Positions 1-7,429 of a DNA stretch of 7,458 nt are shown here, in pieces (position 1 is the first letter of the stretch; the number at the start of each line of letters is the position of its first letter). Source of the DNA: Chloroflexota bacterium (GTDB lineage: Bacteria > Chloroflexota > Limnocylindria > Limnocylindrales > CSP1-4); assembly GCA_013694835.1 (NCBI GenBank), contig JACDBP010000233.1:1-7458 (forward strand). The letters are read 5' to 3'. Below the pieces are notes generated by a model. That model made no database searches. It had not been told where the DNA came from and saw only the letters and a list, made by a program, of their open reading frames with translations. Made by a program: the position numbers and the translations under genes.

Positions 1-263
1 TCCGCCGCGGCTGCCGCTACGTGGGTGCGGTGGGCTCTCGCAGGACCCAGGCCGACCGCCGGCAGCGGCTGCGCGAAGCGGGCGTGACGGACCACGAGCT
101 GGCGCGCCTTCGCGGTCCGATCGGGCTGGACCTCGGCGGCCGCAACCCCGCGGAGACGGCGCTCGCGATCCTCGCCGAGATCGTCGCCGAGCGCTATGGC
201 GGCTCGGGCGTGCCGATGCGCGACCGTGCCGCTCCACGGCCCGGTGCGCCCGGATCTCCTTGA
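1..263 (+). CDS. XdhC family Mo-cofactor maturation protein, C-terminal part
   Basis: The 3' end of a gene that begins before the window; about 86 residues are visible, read from base 3. XdhC proteins bind the molybdenum cofactor, promote its sulfuration and insert it into xanthine-dehydrogenase-type enzymes in the cytoplasm. The visible part matches the C-terminal Rossmann-like XdhC domain. It opens with a YVGAVGSRRT segment (bases 18-47), runs through a helix rich in Arg and Glu, and then has the conserved GPIGLDLGGRNPAE stretch and the AILAEIVAERYG helix. The last dozen residues are a Pro/Arg/Ala-rich tail. It lies upstream of a complete Mo-hydroxylase gene set on the same strand, as is usual for a dedicated maturation factor. 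The 81 bases to the next gene leave open whether they share a transcript. CoxF/CoxI-type names are also used for such proteins; the full length and N-terminal domain cannot be judged. Confidence 0.88.
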   Translation, partial: RRGCRYVGAVGSRRTQADRRQRLREAGVTDHELARLRGPIGLDLGGRNPAETALAILAEIVAERYGGSGVPMRDRAAPRPGAPGSP

Positions 264-335
264 CGTCGCAACATCCGAGGAACACAATCCGCGCCTCAGC
301 CGCCTTCCTGAGCCACCCCGAGACCCACCCCGTCC

Positions 336-340
336 GGAGG
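336..340 (+). promoter_or_regulatory. Ribosome binding site of the coxG-like gene
   Basis: GGAGG lies four bases before the GTG at 345. It supports a GTG start there. The spacing is slightly short, but no better start lies nearby in this frame. Confidence 0.6.
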
Positions 341-344
341 ATCC

Positions 345-785
345 GTGCACTTCGAGGGCACCGTCGACATCGAGGCCCCGCGAGACCGCGTATGGGCCTT
401 CCTGATGGACCCCGAGCAGGTCGGCCGCTGCGGTCCGGGCGTCGAGTCGATCGAGATCGTGGACGAGACGCATTTCAGGGCCAGGGCCAAGGTCGGCATC
501 GGCTTCATCAGTGCGCGGTTCCTGATGGAGATGGAGCTCGCTGAGCAGTACCCGCCGGATCGGGCGGTGATGAAGGCTCATGGGCAGGCGCCGGGCAGCG
601 CCGTCGATGCCAGCGCGGAGATGCGGCTCTCGGACTGCGCGAATGGCGTGACCCGCATGGATTGGGAGGCCGACGTCAGCATCGCCGGGACCATCGCCAG
701 CGTCGGGGCGCGCTTGATCCAGGGCACGGCGAACAAGATGATCGCCAAGACCTTCGATTGCATCAGGGCCAAGCTAGAGGCATAG
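345..785 (+). CDS. coxG: CoxG-like SRPBCC protein (CO dehydrogenase subunit G family)
   Basis: A 146-residue protein of the CoxG branch of the SRPBCC (START-like) hydrophobic-pocket fold. CoxG proteins are not catalytic subunits. They are linked to membrane association of the CO dehydrogenase and, in mycobacteria, to carrying quinone to the enzyme. Visible family features are the N-terminal strand followed by IEAPRDRVWAFLMDPEQV (residues 9-26), the CGPGVESIE segment (29-37), and a C-terminal helix GARLIQGTANKMIAKTF (121-137). The start is GTG after a GGAGG. The protein ends shortly after that helix and has no C-terminal hydrophobic segment, unlike the longer anchored CoxG of Afipia (Oligotropha) carboxidovorans. 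It lies 42 bases before the small-subunit gene, so it probably serves this enzyme. The family assignment is firm; quinone or membrane function is inferred from homologues. Confidence 0.88.
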   Translation: MHFEGTVDIEAPRDRVWAFLMDPEQVGRCGPGVESIEIVDETHFRARAKVGIGFISARFLMEMELAEQYPPDRAVMKAHGQAPGSAVDASAEMRLSDCANGVTRMDWEADVSIAGTIASVGARLIQGTANKMIAKTFDCIRAKLEA

Positions 786-814
786 CGACACCGCCCGAGG
801 ATGGCGGACGAGGG

Positions 815-821
815 AAGGAGG
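815..821 (+). promoter_or_regulatory. Ribosome binding site deciding the coxS start
   Basis: AAGGAGG lies six bases before the GTG at 828, an ideal distance. An in-frame ATG at 801 is upstream of this site and has only a poor GAGG directly against it, so the GTG is the better start. Confidence 0.78.
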
Positions 822-827
822 TCGCTC

Positions 828-1324
<497 letters not shown>

Positions 1325-1328
<4 letters not shown>

Positions 1329-3772
1329 CCGCCGAGACCGAGGCGGACGTCCTGACCGCCGAGACGCAGGTGTCCGCCGGCCCGGTCGGACAGTCGCTCA
1401 AGCGGCGCGAGGACCCGCGGTTCATCACCGGAGAGGGCAACTACCTCGACGACATCAAGCTCGCCGGGATGAGCCACCTGGCCATCCTGCGGAGCCCGTA
1501 CGCCCACGCCAGGATCACCTCCATCGACACGTCTGGCGCCAAGGCGATGCCCGGCGTGCTGGCGGTCATCGTCGGCGCCGACATCCCCTACAACCCGCTG
1601 CCGATGGCCTGGCCTGCGGGTGGTTCATCCGGCGTGCAGAACAACGTGAACACGCCGCGCGTCCTGGCCACCGACGACGTCAAGTGGACGGGGGAGGGGG
1701 TCGCCGCCGTCGTCGCTGAGACGCCGGAGCAGGCGGCCGACGCGCTGGAGGCCATCCAGGTCGACTGGGAGCCGCTGCCGGCCGTGGTCGACGCCGAGAA
1801 GGCGACCAAGGAGGGGGCGCCGCAGCTCCACGAGAACGCGCCCAACAACGTGGTCTTCGTCTGGAAGGTCGGGGACGAGAGCGGCACGGCCGCGGCCATC
1901 GATTCCGCCGAGGTGGTCGTTCGGCAGCGGCTCGTCAACCAGCGCCTCATCCCGAATCCGCTCGAGGTCCGCGGCGACATCGGCTGGTACAACCCGGGTA
2001 CCGACGAATACACGATCTGGATGTCCAGCCAGACGCCGCACATCCAGCGGCTTCTGCTCGGAGCGTTCGTCACGGGTATCCCGGAGCACAAGATCCGCTG
2101 CATCTCGCCGGACGTCGGCGGCGCCTTCGGCACCAAGATCTTCTGTTACGCCGACATGGCGCTCGTGATGTTCGCCTCCAAGCTGGTCGGCGGACGACCG
2201 GTCAAGTGGGTCGAGACGCGCCGCGAGAGCTACCAGAGCACGATCCACGGGCGGGACCACATCAGCTACCTGGAGATCGCCGGGTCGCGCGACGGGACCA
2301 TCGCGGGACTGCGGGTCAAGACGTATGCCAACCTCGGCGGGCGCCTCTCGACCATCGGCCCCGGCATCCCCACGACCCTCTACGGGCGGGTGCTGGCTGG
2401 CTGCTACAAGTTCCCCAACGTCTTCTGCGAGGTCACCGGGGTCTATACGAACACCACGTTCGTGGACGCCTACCGCGGCGCAGGTCGACCTGAGGCGACG
2501 TACGTCGTCGAGCGGGCGATGGACCTCTTCGCCGACGAGATCGGCATGGATCCCGCGGAGATCCGCCGCCGCAACTTCCTGCCGCCCGACTCGTTCCCCT
2601 ACGACAACCCGTCCGGTCTCGGCACGGCCGTCAACGGCGAGAAGATCTACATCGATTCCGGGAACTACGAGCCCGCGCTGGACAAGGCGCTCGCGATGGC
2701 CGGCTATGCCGACATGGCGTCCACCAAGGCGGAGGCCAGGACACGCGGCAAGCTGCTCGGCGTCGGGCTCTCAAGCTACATCGAGGTCTGCGGCGTCGCT
2801 CCGTCCAAGTGGATCGGCGCGGTCGGCGAGGGCTGGGGCGCGGCGATGTGGGAATCGGCGAACATCCGCATCCACCTCACCGGCAAGATCATCCTGACCA
2901 TCGGCACCCAACCGCAGGGCCAGGGTCACGAGACGACCTTCAGCCAGATCGTCGCCCAGGAGCTGGGCGTTCCGGTGGAGGACGTCATCGTCCAGCACTC
3001 CGACACGAAGGGCGCACCGTTCGGCTACGGCTCGTACGGCAGTCGTACGGCGTCGGTCGGCGGTAGTGCCGCCATCAAAGCCGCCGGCAAGGTCCGCGAG
3101 AAGGCTCGCCGGTACGCGGCCCACATGCTGGAGGCTTCGCCGGACGACATCGAGGTCGACGGCGCGACCTACAGCGTCAGGGGCTCACCCGACAAGAAGA
3201 AGACGCTGCAGGAGATCTCGTTCGCCATCGGCCTCGGATTCAGCCTCCCCGAGGGGATGGAGCCCTATCTCGACGAGACGGCCTACTACGACACGCCGAA
3301 CTGCACGTGGCCGTTCGGGACGCACGTCGCGATCGTCGAGATCGACGATGAGACTGGTGTCGTCGACCTGGTGCGGTACATCGCGGTGGACGACGTGGGC
3401 AACAAGATCAACCCCATGATCGTTGATGGCCAGCTCCATGGCGGCATCGCCCAAGGGGTCGGACAGGCGCTCTGGGAGGGTGCCGTGTACGACGATAATG
3501 GCCAGCTGCTGTCCGGCACGATGATGGATTACGCGCTGCCGCGTGCCTCGTGGCTGCCGATGTTCGAACTGGACGAGACCGTTACCCCGTCGCCGGTCAA
3601 TCCCCTCGGGGCGAAGGGTGTCGGGGAAGCCGGCGCGATCGCCAGCACCGCGGCGGTGGCGAACGCCGTCATCGACGCGCTCTCGCCCCTTGGGATCCGC
3701 CATCTCGACATGCCCTACACGGCGCAGACCGTCTGGCGCGCGATGAGCCAGGCGAAGGGAGGTCAGGCATGA
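1325..3772 (+). CDS. coxL: Molybdopterin-binding large subunit of a form II CO dehydrogenase-like Mo-hydroxylase
   Basis: The catalytic subunit, 815 residues, of xanthine oxidase family enzymes, which carry the molybdopterin cytosine dinucleotide cofactor in the CO-dehydrogenase branch. The N-terminal aldehyde oxidase/xanthine dehydrogenase a/b hammerhead domain starts near residue 21 (GQSLKRREDPRFITGEGNYLD). Cofactor-binding motifs follow: GGAFG at 265-269, QPQGQGHE at 529-536 and GVGEAG near 766-771, where E768 matches the catalytic base of the family. The active-site loop reads AYRGAGR at 382-388. Proven form I CO dehydrogenases have AYxCSFR here, with a cysteine binding copper; in this protein that position is G385. 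This is the form II signature, shared with several N-heterocycle hydroxylases, so CO as substrate is unproven. The start follows AGGAGG and overlaps the coxS stop; the TGA overlaps the next ATG. The reading frame is intact. The large-subunit assignment is very secure; the substrate is not. Confidence 0.94.
3755..3762 (+). promoter_or_regulatory. Ribosome binding site of the medium-subunit gene
   Basis: AAGGGAGG at the end of the large-subunit gene, six bases before the ATG at 3769. It selects that ATG over in-frame codons farther upstream. Confidence 0.75.
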
Positions 3773-4617
3773 TCCCGGCGGCGTTCGCCTACCACCGGCC
3801 GCAGTCGCTGGGCGACGCGCTTGCTCTCCTCTCCGAGCACGGGGCGGCAGCGAAGCTGCTGGCCGGTGGGCATTCGCTGCTGCCGCTCCTGCGGCTGCGC
3901 GTGGCGTCCACCGAACGCATCGTCGACATCGGCCGCCTGGGCGAGCTCAAGGGCGTCCGGCCGGGTGCCGACGGCTCGCTCGAGATCGGCGGCCTGACCA
4001 CGTACAGCGAGCTGCTGGCCGGCGCCACGATGCCATGGGTCAAGGAGGCGGTCGAGGGCATCGGGGACGTCCAGGTCCGCAATCGGGGCACCGTCGGTGG
4101 CGCCATCGCTCACGCGGATCCGGCCTCGGACCTGCCGGCCATCGCGCTTGCGCTGGGTGGCGAGATCGTTCTCCAGTCGTCCTCGGGGACTCGCACGGTG
4201 CCGGTGGACGAGTTCTTCCTGGGCCCCTTCGAGACCGCCATCCGGTCGGACGAGATCCTGACTTCGATCCGCTTCCCGGCGCAGCCGGAGGGGGCGACCG
4301 GCGCCTACCGAAGGATCGATCAGCCGGCCTCGGGGTACTCGCTCGTCGGCGTCGCGGCGGTCGCCGCGATGGCCGATGGGAGGGTCGGCCACCTCCGCGT
4401 GGGCGTAACCGGGGTGGGGGAGGCGGCCTATCGCGCCAGGGGCGTGGAGTCGGCGATGGGCGGTTCGGATGGGGGCACGGAGGCCGTCGCTGCCGCAGCG
4501 GAGCATGCGGTGGACGGGATGGAGGTCAACTCGGACATCCACGCCGACGCCGCGTATCGGAGCGCGATGGCGAGGGTCATCACGATTCGGGCACTGGAGG
4601 CCGCGCTCGGCCGCTGA
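3769..4617 (+). CDS. coxM: FAD-binding medium subunit of the Mo-hydroxylase (CoxM-like)
   Basis: The flavoprotein subunit of the Mo-hydroxylase, 282 residues, close to the usual 280-290. It accepts electrons from the small subunit and passes them to quinone or another acceptor. It opens with the family start IPAAFAYHRPQSLGDALALL. The two FAD-binding motifs are AGGHSLLP at residues 32-39 and TVGGAIAHADPASDLP at 108-123, preceded by QVRNRG. The C-terminal CO-dehydrogenase flavoprotein domain ends with the typical Ala/Tyr/Arg helix (DAAYRSAMARVI). Both domains are complete. The ATG overlaps the large-subunit TGA in an ATGA, so the subunits are probably made in fixed ratio. It is the last gene of the plus-strand run; the next gene is convergent. 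The order small-large-medium differs from the medium-small-large order of the classical coxMSL cluster. Confidence 0.94.
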   Translation: MIPAAFAYHRPQSLGDALALLSEHGAAAKLLAGGHSLLPLLRLRVASTERIVDIGRLGELKGVRPGADGSLEIGGLTTYSELLAGATMPWVKEAVEGIGDVQVRNRGTVGGAIAHADPASDLPAIALALGGEIVLQSSSGTRTVPVDEFFLGPFETAIRSDEILTSIRFPAQPEGATGAYRRIDQPASGYSLVGVAAVAAMADGRVGHLRVGVTGVGEAAYRARGVESAMGGSDGGTEAVAAAAEHAVDGMEVNSDIHADAAYRSAMARVITIRALEAALGR

Positions 4618-4618
4618 C

Positions 4619-4632
4619 GTCCTCCTGAGGAC
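4619..4632. terminator. Possible hairpin between convergent genes
   Basis: GTCCT-CCTG-AGGAC forms a 5-base-pair stem with a four-base loop, starting two bases after the medium-subunit stop codon and ahead of the convergent aldolase gene. There is no T-run on either side, so it is not a canonical intrinsic terminator. The rest of the 49-base gap shows nothing recognisable. Confidence 0.3.
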
Positions 4633-4666
4633 AGGGCCAGCGCAGATTCCAGGCGGCGTCGCGGCC

Positions 4667-5473
4667 TCAGCACCGAGCGCCGCTCGGGCTCTTCTCGTCG
4701 TCGCGGACCAATGTCCTGATGGCGCCGAGAGCATCCGTGGCACCGGCGGAGACGTACGCCGCGTCCGAGCCGATGGCGAGGAACGTGTAGCCGAGATCGG
4801 CATACCGGTGGTACTGCTCGGGGTTCCAGAGGAGCACGCCGGCGGCCTTGCCGGCATCGAGGGCCGCGCGCCCGACCGCCGCGACCGCCTCGTGGAAGGC
4901 AGGCTCGTCGACGCGCCCGGGGATGCCCATCGCATGGCTGAGGTCGGTCGGCCCGACGAACAGGACATCCACGCCATCCACGGCCGCGATGGCCGGGGCG
5001 GCCGTGACCGCACGCGGGCTCTCGATCTGCATGATGCCCAGGAGTCGCTCGTTGACGGCGCCGAGCCCGTCATGCGGGACCTCACCGAAACCAAGGCCGC
5101 GGGTCAGGAGCGCCGTGCCGCGCACACCGGCCGGTGGATAGCGCATGTAGCCGACCATCTCCGCCGCGAACTCCGCCGACTCGACGCGCGGGACCATGAT
5201 CCCGGGAGCACCCAGGTCCAGGGTCCGGGCGATCCGCATCCGTTCACCCTGCTCCACGCGCACGAGTGGCACGGCTTGCGTGGCCGCTCCGGCCTGCAGC
5301 TCGGCGAGCAGGCTTGCTTCACTGCCGGCGCCGTGCTCCAGGTCGATCAACAGCCAGTCGAAGCCGGCCCGGCCACACAGCTCGGCCGTGAACGGCGAGC
5401 CCAGGTTCAGGAAGGTGCCGACCAGGGTCTGGTGGGCAAGGACCTGTTGGCGGAACGTCGATCGATCGGTCAT
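4667..5473 (-). CDS. HpcH/HpaI family class II aldolase/lyase
   Basis: A 268-residue TIM-barrel enzyme of the HpcH/HpaI family. Members cleave 2-keto-4-hydroxy acids to pyruvate and an aldehyde using a divalent metal, or run the reverse reaction. Expected catalytic residues can be seen: D44 and H47 in LLIDLEHG, R72 in PLVRVE, metal ligands E151 in IMQIES and D177 in VGPTDLS, and the conserved MVPRVESAEFA (93-103) and RYPPAGVRG (111-119). The length is normal. The start is the ATG at 5473; a modest GAGG lies five bases before it. It runs against the upstream Mo-hydroxylase operon and is divergent from the flavin oxidoreductase gene, with only 62 bases between. Related names are 2,4-dihydroxyhept-2-enedioate aldolase, 4-hydroxy-2-oxovalerate aldolase and 2-dehydro-3-deoxyglucarate aldolase; the sequence does not choose among them. 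Family confidence is high, substrate unknown. Confidence 0.92.
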   Translation of the reverse strand: MTDRSTFRQQVLAHQTLVGTFLNLGSPFTAELCGRAGFDWLLIDLEHGAGSEASLLAELQAGAATQAVPLVRVEQGERMRIARTLDLGAPGIMVPRVESAEFAAEMVGYMRYPPAGVRGTALLTRGLGFGEVPHDGLGAVNERLLGIMQIESPRAVTAAPAIAAVDGVDVLFVGPTDLSHAMGIPGRVDEPAFHEAVAAVGRAALDAGKAAGVLLWNPEQYHRYADLGYTFLAIGSDAAYVSAGATDALGAIRTLVRDDEKSPSGARC

Positions 5474-5535
5474 GCATGCCTCGTCGCGGGACCGTAGAGT
5501 CTCGCAGGTCGCATGGTCCGGGGGAGGGAGGGTCG
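5474..5535. promoter_or_regulatory. Divergent intergenic region, likely promoters for the aldolase and FAD oxidoreductase genes
   Basis: Sixty-two bases separate two divergent starts, so promoters in both directions must lie here or inside the neighbouring coding ends. Visible elements are the palindrome CATGCATG at 5471-5478 overlapping the aldolase start, CGATCGATCG at 5459-5468 just inside that gene, and a loose inverted repeat GGACC (5489-5493) / GGTCC (5515-5519). TAGAGT at 5495-5500 is the best -10-like hexamer on the plus strand, with no convincing -35. No regulator gene is adjacent. Confidence 0.4.
5522..5532 (+). promoter_or_regulatory. Ribosome binding site of the FAD oxidoreductase gene
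   Basis: A purine run GGGAGGGAGGG ends three bases before the ATG at 5536. It favours that ATG over the in-frame ATG at 5476, which would add 20 residues of Arg/Gly-rich sequence lacking family similarity. Confidence 0.65.
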
Positions 5536-6768
5536 ATGGCGGCTGAGGCGCCGCGGGTCCATTACTCGCACGAGCTGCCCACCACGGCCGACGTGGTCAT
5601 CGTCGGTGGTGGCGTCGTGGGCTGCGCGACGCTGTTCTTCGCCGTGCGTGCCGGGCTCCGGGCGGTGCTGGTCGAGCGGCGCCCGGCGCTCGCGACGTTG
5701 ACCACCCCCGTCTCGACCGGTGCGTTCCGACTGCAGTTCGACAATCCCGAGGAGATCGAGCTGGTGCGCGAGGGCGTCGAGCTGTTCGACGCGTTCGAGG
5801 AGCGAACCGGGCTGACAGGCTGGGACCTGGCACTACGGCGCCAGGGGTACCTGTTCGCCTCGCTCACCGAGGCTTCGTCCGAGCGAGCCAGACGCCTCGT
5901 GGTGCGTCAGCATGACTGGGGCCTGACCGACGTTGAGCTGCTCTCGGGTGACGAGGCACGCTACCGCTTTCCGTACCTCTCGACGGACGTGCTCGGTGCG
6001 CGCTATCGAGCCGGCGACGGGTGGCTGGATCCAAAACGGCTGGCACGCGGCCTGGCAGCGGCAGCTTCGGATGCCCGGCAGCTGCCCGGTGCGCAGGCCG
6101 GCGGCGTCGGGGTGGTCTGCACGGGCGTAGAAGTGATCGGCGTGCGGTCGGGCGCGGTCGAGACGACCCGAGGGGAGGTCGCCGCCCCGGCGATCGTGCT
6201 CGCGACCGGGCCGTTCCTCGCCCGGACCGCGGCACTGGCGGGGTTGGTGGTCCGCCTCGCGCCGACTCGCCGGCAGAAGCTGGTCCTCCCCGACGTCCCT
6301 GAGGTCCCACCGGACGCCCCGATGACGATCGACGAGGAGACCGCAGCGCACTGGCGCCCGGCGCTCCGGGGCGGCTTCGCGCTCTGGACCGAGGCCGGCA
6401 CCGACCCGTCCGAACCGCTGGACGACGTCCCGGCGACGGCCGCCTGGGCCCACGGTCTGCTCGACCCGGCCTCGGACCACGCCCTTGCTCGCGTGGCCCC
6501 CTTCTGGTCCGACGTTTGGGAGCGCGGCACGACCTCCTGGTACGGGCAGGCGGGCCAGTACGAGTACACGCCGGACCGGCGTCCGTACATCGGCCCGACC
6601 GCCGTCCCGGGTGTCTACCTCAACGGTGGGTACTCGGGCCACGGGATCATGACCTCGCCGGGCGGCAGCCGCCAGGTGGTGGAGATGATCGTCGGACGCC
6701 TTGACGCCGCGACGCACCCGCTTCGGCCGGACCGCCCCATGGAGGGTCGCGAGCTCGACATCCTCTGA
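5536..6768 (+). CDS. FAD-dependent oxidoreductase, DAO family (sarcosine/dimethylglycine oxidase-like)
   Basis: A 410-residue flavoprotein of the D-amino-acid-oxidase superfamily, which also holds sarcosine oxidase subunit beta, glycine oxidase, FOXRED1 and methylaminobutyrate oxidase. These enzymes oxidise C-N bonds of secondary or primary amines to imines. The N-terminal Rossmann motif is ADVVIVGGGVVGCATLFFAV (residues 19-37), with GxGxxG at G24-G29 and the acidic E47 ending the second strand (AVLVE). STGAFRLQF follows, like the TGG(I/V)RxQF segment of FOXRED1-type oxidases. The C-terminal half has YTPDRRPYIGP (344-354) and NGGYSGHGIMTSPGG (363-377), the flavin-contacting signature of the family. 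The ATG follows a strong GA-rich ribosome binding site. It is divergent from the aldolase gene and may share its control. No signal peptide or membrane helix is evident. The substrate is open; an N-methylated or N-alkyl amino acid is the best family-based guess. Confidence 0.9.
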   Translation: MAAEAPRVHYSHELPTTADVVIVGGGVVGCATLFFAVRAGLRAVLVERRPALATLTTPVSTGAFRLQFDNPEEIELVREGVELFDAFEERTGLTGWDLALRRQGYLFASLTEASSERARRLVVRQHDWGLTDVELLSGDEARYRFPYLSTDVLGARYRAGDGWLDPKRLARGLAAAASDARQLPGAQAGGVGVVCTGVEVIGVRSGAVETTRGEVAAPAIVLATGPFLARTAALAGLVVRLAPTRRQKLVLPDVPEVPPDAPMTIDEETAAHWRPALRGGFALWTEAGTDPSEPLDDVPATAAWAHGLLDPASDHALARVAPFWSDVWERGTTSWYGQAGQYEYTPDRRPYIGPTAVPGVYLNGGYSGHGIMTSPGGSRQVVEMIVGRLDAATHPLRPDRPMEGRELDIL

Positions 6769-6787
6769 GGTCTGATGGCTCTCCGGA

Positions 6788-7354
6788 TCAGTCGGCGGCG
6801 ACCTCTCGGCCGCCCTTGACGCGGGCCTGCATCTCGGCGAGGGCCTCCCACTCCCCGCGGGCGGCGAGCCTGGCCTGCTCCGGCCATGTCGACGGGTCGG
6901 CCACCCTGGCACCAGCCTCCCGGATGATGGCCTGGATCGCCTCCTTGTCGAGGGCAGCGAGCTTGGTGAACGAATCGACCCCGGCGCCGCTGAGGACCTC
7001 CTCGAAGCGCGGTCCGATGCCCTCGATCACCTTCAGGTCGTCGCCACTCGAGACGTCAACCGCAGCACCGGTCGCCATGGTTTCGGTGGTCCCCGGGGAT
7101 CCGTCCTTCGCCTCCGTCGCCGGTCCCGTGACGGCACGGCCGCTCCCGTGCGCCGACGTGCCTTCGCGTGCGGCGGTCTCGCTCAATCGCGCCCTCGCGC
7201 TGCCCGATTCGAGCGATCGCGAAGGCGTTGCCTTGGCCCGGCCGCCAAGGACGCGACCCAGCGGCGCGAGGCTGCGCCCCTGCCGGCGCGCCCACTGCAC
7301 GCCCGCGCCGACCAGCCACGCGACGATGGCGACGCGAATCACTCGACGGACCAT
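6788..7354 (-). CDS. Probable membrane-anchored helix-hairpin-helix domain protein
   Basis: A 188-residue protein in three parts. Residues 1-25 carry basic residues (RR at 3-4, R7, RR at 23-24) around a short hydrophobic stretch (VAIVAWLVGAGVQWA, 8-22), a probable single membrane anchor with the rest in the cytoplasm. Residues 26-103 are Ala/Gly/Ser/Thr/Arg-rich, low in complexity and probably disordered. Residues 105-183 form a helix-hairpin-helix unit: DDLKVIEGIGPRFEEVL, then GVDSFTKLAAL, then the DPSTWPEQARLAARGEWEAL tail. That tail also occurs fused to ribosomal protein L21 and in many stand-alone HhH proteins of unknown role. HhH domains usually bind DNA or RNA without sequence specificity. 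The start is supported by GGGAGGA six bases upstream. The gene converges with the FAD oxidoreductase gene across a 19-base gap. It has no evident link to the metabolic genes and no firm function; the domain call is good, the anchor moderately so. Confidence 0.82.
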   Translation of the reverse strand: MVRRVIRVAIVAWLVGAGVQWARRQGRSLAPLGRVLGGRAKATPSRSLESGSARARLSETAAREGTSAHGSGRAVTGPATEAKDGSPGTTETMATGAAVDVSSGDDLKVIEGIGPRFEEVLSGAGVDSFTKLAALDKEAIQAIIREAGARVADPSTWPEQARLAARGEWEALAEMQARVKGGREVAAD

Positions 7355-7360
7355 CCCGAC

Positions 7361-7367
7361 TCCTCCC
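7361..7367 (-). promoter_or_regulatory. Ribosome binding site of the HhH protein gene
   Basis: On the minus strand GGGAGGA lies six bases before the ATG at 7354, a strong site at ideal distance. It supports the long form with the hydrophobic N-terminus over an internal Met start near residue 93. Confidence 0.75.
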
Positions 7368-7390
7368 GGCTGCTGCTGACGGTGAGCATA

Positions 7391-7429
7391 CGGCCGATCC
7401 GCTGACGGCCGCGTCGTGGAGGGGACGAC
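7391..7429. repeat. Two adjacent short inverted repeats upstream of the HhH gene
   Basis: CGGCCG at 7391-7396 and again at 7406-7411 can pair as a six-base GC stem with a nine-base loop. Directly beside it GTCGT (7413-7417) pairs with ACGAC (7425-7429) around a seven-base loop. An 8-base direct repeat GCTGACGG occurs at 7375-7382 and 7401-7408. On the minus strand TATGCT (7385-7390) is a weak -10 candidate with no clear -35. These could be an operator or leader hairpins, or chance in GC-rich DNA. No gene is supported from 7355 to 7458. Confidence 0.3.

Noticed and set aside
801..827. The ATG at 801 as the coxS start
   Set aside because: It precedes the strong AAGGAGG at 815-821, which is correctly spaced for the GTG at 828; the 166-residue form is also the typical family length.
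3763..5094. A long minus-strand open frame (443 codons) opposite the medium subunit and across the aldolase
   Set aside because: It is antisense to one recognised gene and out of frame with another, with Arg/Ser/Pro-rich translation typical of a shadow frame in GC-rich DNA.
4469..5497. A plus-strand open frame (342 codons) antisense to the aldolase
   Set aside because: The minus-strand frame carries all HpcH/HpaI catalytic motifs; this one shows no family features and overlaps the end of the medium-subunit gene.
5833..6912. A minus-strand open frame (359 codons) antisense to the FAD oxidoreductase
   Set aside because: It shows no domain, overlaps the HhH gene in another frame, and reads as an Arg/Pro/Gly-rich shadow.
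6816..7379. A plus-strand open frame (187 codons) antisense to the HhH gene
   Set aside because: Its translation is low in complexity with no motif, while the opposite strand has a clear HhH domain and ribosome binding site.
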